Shown here: piece by piece, positions 32,490 through 33,753 of the stretch | How the letters are laid out: every line of letters begins with the position of its first letter | Position numbering within the stretch: position 1 is the first letter of the stretch | Source: Prochlorococcus sp. AG-412-I05 | Lineage (GTDB): Bacteria; Cyanobacteriota; Cyanobacteriia; PCC-6307; Cyanobiaceae | Assembly (NCBI GenBank): GCA_003214855.1 | Contig: QCLC01000022.1 | Span: 1-33,753 of the forward strand | Length of the DNA stretch: 33,753 nt | Direction of reading: 5' to 3' | Notes under the pieces: generated by a model | The model's input: the letters and a program-made list of their open reading frames with translations, nothing else | What the model was told of the DNA's origin: nothing | The model's database searches: none | Position numbers and translations under genes: made by a program

Positions 32490-33753
32490 TTAGAATCTGA
32501 ACGTAGTTTTTAGCAGAGCTCCAAAGTTGTTAAATGTCTTGTTGTGTTTGCGATCACCTCCCCAAAGCAACTGTCTACCCTCACCGTTGGTCACTTCACC
32601 CGCCTGACGGCTGAGGTAGATGACTGCTGGAGTCACAGTGATGTTGTCAGTAATCTGCATGGCGTACCAGAACTCCCATGCATATTGACCATCGGCAACA
32701 AAGTCCGAACCATCTTTGTAGTCCACATTAGTGACGTACGTGGGCTGACCAACAGCCATCCCTAAAGTGTTGCCTTCTACAAATGCATCTTCCCACTGAA
32801 GTCCGACGTACCAGGATTGAGTGACAGCAGATTCGAACGAGAAATGATTACCACCTCTTGAAAAGCCATCCTCTAGATCAATGCTGCTATATCCCCAGCC
32901 AGTACTTATGCTGGGAATCCAGCCGGTTTCCTCAGGTGTCCACCAAGCGCTAAGCGCCAGGGAATTTATATTTCCATGTCCACTTAGGGTGTGAGCCAGA
33001 TAGGTCCCTGACCCGGGATAAATGCCAGCACCGTTATCACCGGAGGCATAGTTGTAGGCAGCCGCAATACCCCAATCTTCAGGTGCGTAAGCAATCTGTA
33101 CAGTGCCATTAGAGGCAGCTCCATCAGTCCCTACCCCTCCAGTGTTGGGGTTTCCATCGTGAGCATTCTCGGAGACATAGTTGGCGCTGATGCTCCAGTT
33201 GTTTTGCTCCCACCAGATGCCAGCACCGCCTCCAAGGGCGCGGTTGTAGGTAGCAGGTGAGCCGGCGTAGGTAAAGACATCGAGGATCGTGTCTGCTGGG
33301 TAAGCACTAGGCCATACAGCCAGCATGTCGTCCTGACGAACAAGAGGGCCGCCAATTACGGTGAAGCTTTCTCCTATTGGAAAGCTGTAATAAAGGCGGT
33401 TAACGGCAACAATGTCTGCTTCATCTGGTTCCTGAAAGGCTACCTCCATGGCATGAAGGCCGACATAACCGTCGCTGCCAAATGCGGAATTGCTGAAGTT
33501 GCCTGCACGCAAGCGTGTCTTCAACAGATCCTTACCAGTGAAGCTGGTATTGAGATCAAGGCGCATGTCGTAGGTAAAAGTTGTGCCGCCAGACTCCTTA
33601 GAAGCAGCATCAGCACGAGTGATGCCATTCAGTTGCTCGCCATCACCGCCGTAGTGGTTACCACCAAAGACAAATGTTGTCTGACCAACAAGCTTGGTTG
33701 TTGTTGAGAACTGAGTAGCCTCGAGTTCACCAACGCGGGCTTCTAGGCCATCA
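32490..33753 (-). CDS. SomA-type outer-membrane porin, 5' part outside window
   Basis: The minus-strand frame is open from the right edge to a stop at 32490, covering about 420 residues. Near the edge it reads DGLEARVGELEATQFSTTTK, the coiled coil and barrel start of cyanobacterial SLH porins. It ends NFGALLKTTFRF, with the C-terminal Phe of outer-membrane barrels. Between these are many alternating strands such as VGLQWEDAFVEGNTLGMAVG and AWEFWYAMQITDNITVTPAV. It is the likely route for small solutes and iron or phosphate across the outer membrane. An internal ATG at 33566 is not the start. The SLH domain lies beyond the window. It is paralogous to the porin cut off at the left edge. Confidence 0.9.
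   Translation of the reverse strand, partial: DGLEARVGELEATQFSTTTKLVGQTTFVFGGNHYGGDGEQLNGITRADAASKESGGTTFTYDMRLDLNTSFTGKDLLKTRLRAGNFSNSAFGSDGYVGLHAMEVAFQEPDEADIVAVNRLYYSFPIGESFTVIGGPLVRQDDMLAVWPSAYPADTILDVFTYAGSPATYNRALGGGAGIWWEQNNWSISANYVSENAHDGNPNTGGVGTDGAASNGTVQIAYAPEDWGIAAAYNYASGDNGAGIYPGSGTYLAHTLSGHGNINSLALSAWWTPEETGWIPSISTGWGYSSIDLEDGFSRGGNHFSFESAVTQSWYVGLQWEDAFVEGNTLGMAVGQPTYVTNVDYKDGSDFVADGQYAWEFWYAMQITDNITVTPAVIYLSRQAGEVTNGEGRQLLWGGDRKHNKTFNNFGALLKTTFRF

Noticed and set aside
33131-33355. Small minus frames inside the right-edge porin
   Set aside because: They are shadows of the porin reading frame.
1-33753. tRNA genes, CRISPR arrays, complete insertion sequences, glutamine riboswitch (glnA motif)
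   Set aside because: I looked for cloverleaf T-loop sequences, regularly spaced repeats, transposase motifs and the glnA-type core and found none. A tRNAscan-SE and Infernal run would be decisive.

Overview
The window looks like a marine picocyanobacterium, either Synechococcus or a low-light IV type Prochlorococcus. The evidence is the SomA-type porins (start MKLFQQLLVAPAA), the pstS/ptrA phosphate genes, the ArsR-GapDH-ArsJ arsenate cassette, a DUF1651 protein and many very small secreted or membrane proteins. Coding density is low. Many small genes are broken by single stops, frameshifts or truncation, which fits an accessory, decaying region. I saw no tRNA, rRNA, CRISPR array or complete insertion sequence.

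Layout. Base 1 lies inside a porin gene on the minus strand; only its first 13 codons are here. Divergent from it is pstS (phosphate-binding protein), then ptrA (Crp-family phosphate regulator). Convergent to ptrA is the operon gap-arsJ, with arsR divergent from it across an ATCAA-N6-TTGAT operator. This is the known pathway that turns arsenate into 1-arseno-3-phosphoglycerate and exports it, placed beside high-affinity phosphate uptake. At 5.1-7.4 kb come an integrase-like protein without a catalytic domain and a GH57 glycosidase. From 7.5 to 10.1 kb there are relics and small membrane proteins.

At 10.1-13.8 kb is a compact locus. DUF350 is divergent from four genes whose stops and starts overlap: an anchored protein, a Gly-rich secreted peptide, a membrane-embedded spermidine-synthase homologue and a DUF4178 protein. 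It is followed by TPR relics and a Bax-inhibitor-1-family membrane protein.

From 15 to 26 kb genes are sparse: small secreted proteins, four perfect palindromes within 272 bp (16.45-16.72 kb), a Yfr1-like small RNA candidate (17.05-17.12 kb), a coupled pair of secreted proteins with one frameshifted, a cupin lipoprotein, and a DUF1651 two-gene operon. From 26.3 to 29.1 kb are a stand-alone trigger-factor ribosome-binding domain, an exported peroxiredoxin, an exported phytochelatin synthase and a DUF1543 protein. The right end has a methyltransferase, small proteins and the C-terminal part of a second porin.

How the parts connect. Phosphate scavenging brings in arsenate; arsR/gap/arsJ removes it; phytochelatin synthase and a peroxiredoxin add thiol-based metal and oxidant defence. 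The most notable possible link is RNA-based: the unpaired core of the Yfr1-like RNA is perfectly complementary over 8 nt to the Shine-Dalgarno region of the left-edge porin. That matches what is known of Yfr1 and som porins in Prochlorococcus.
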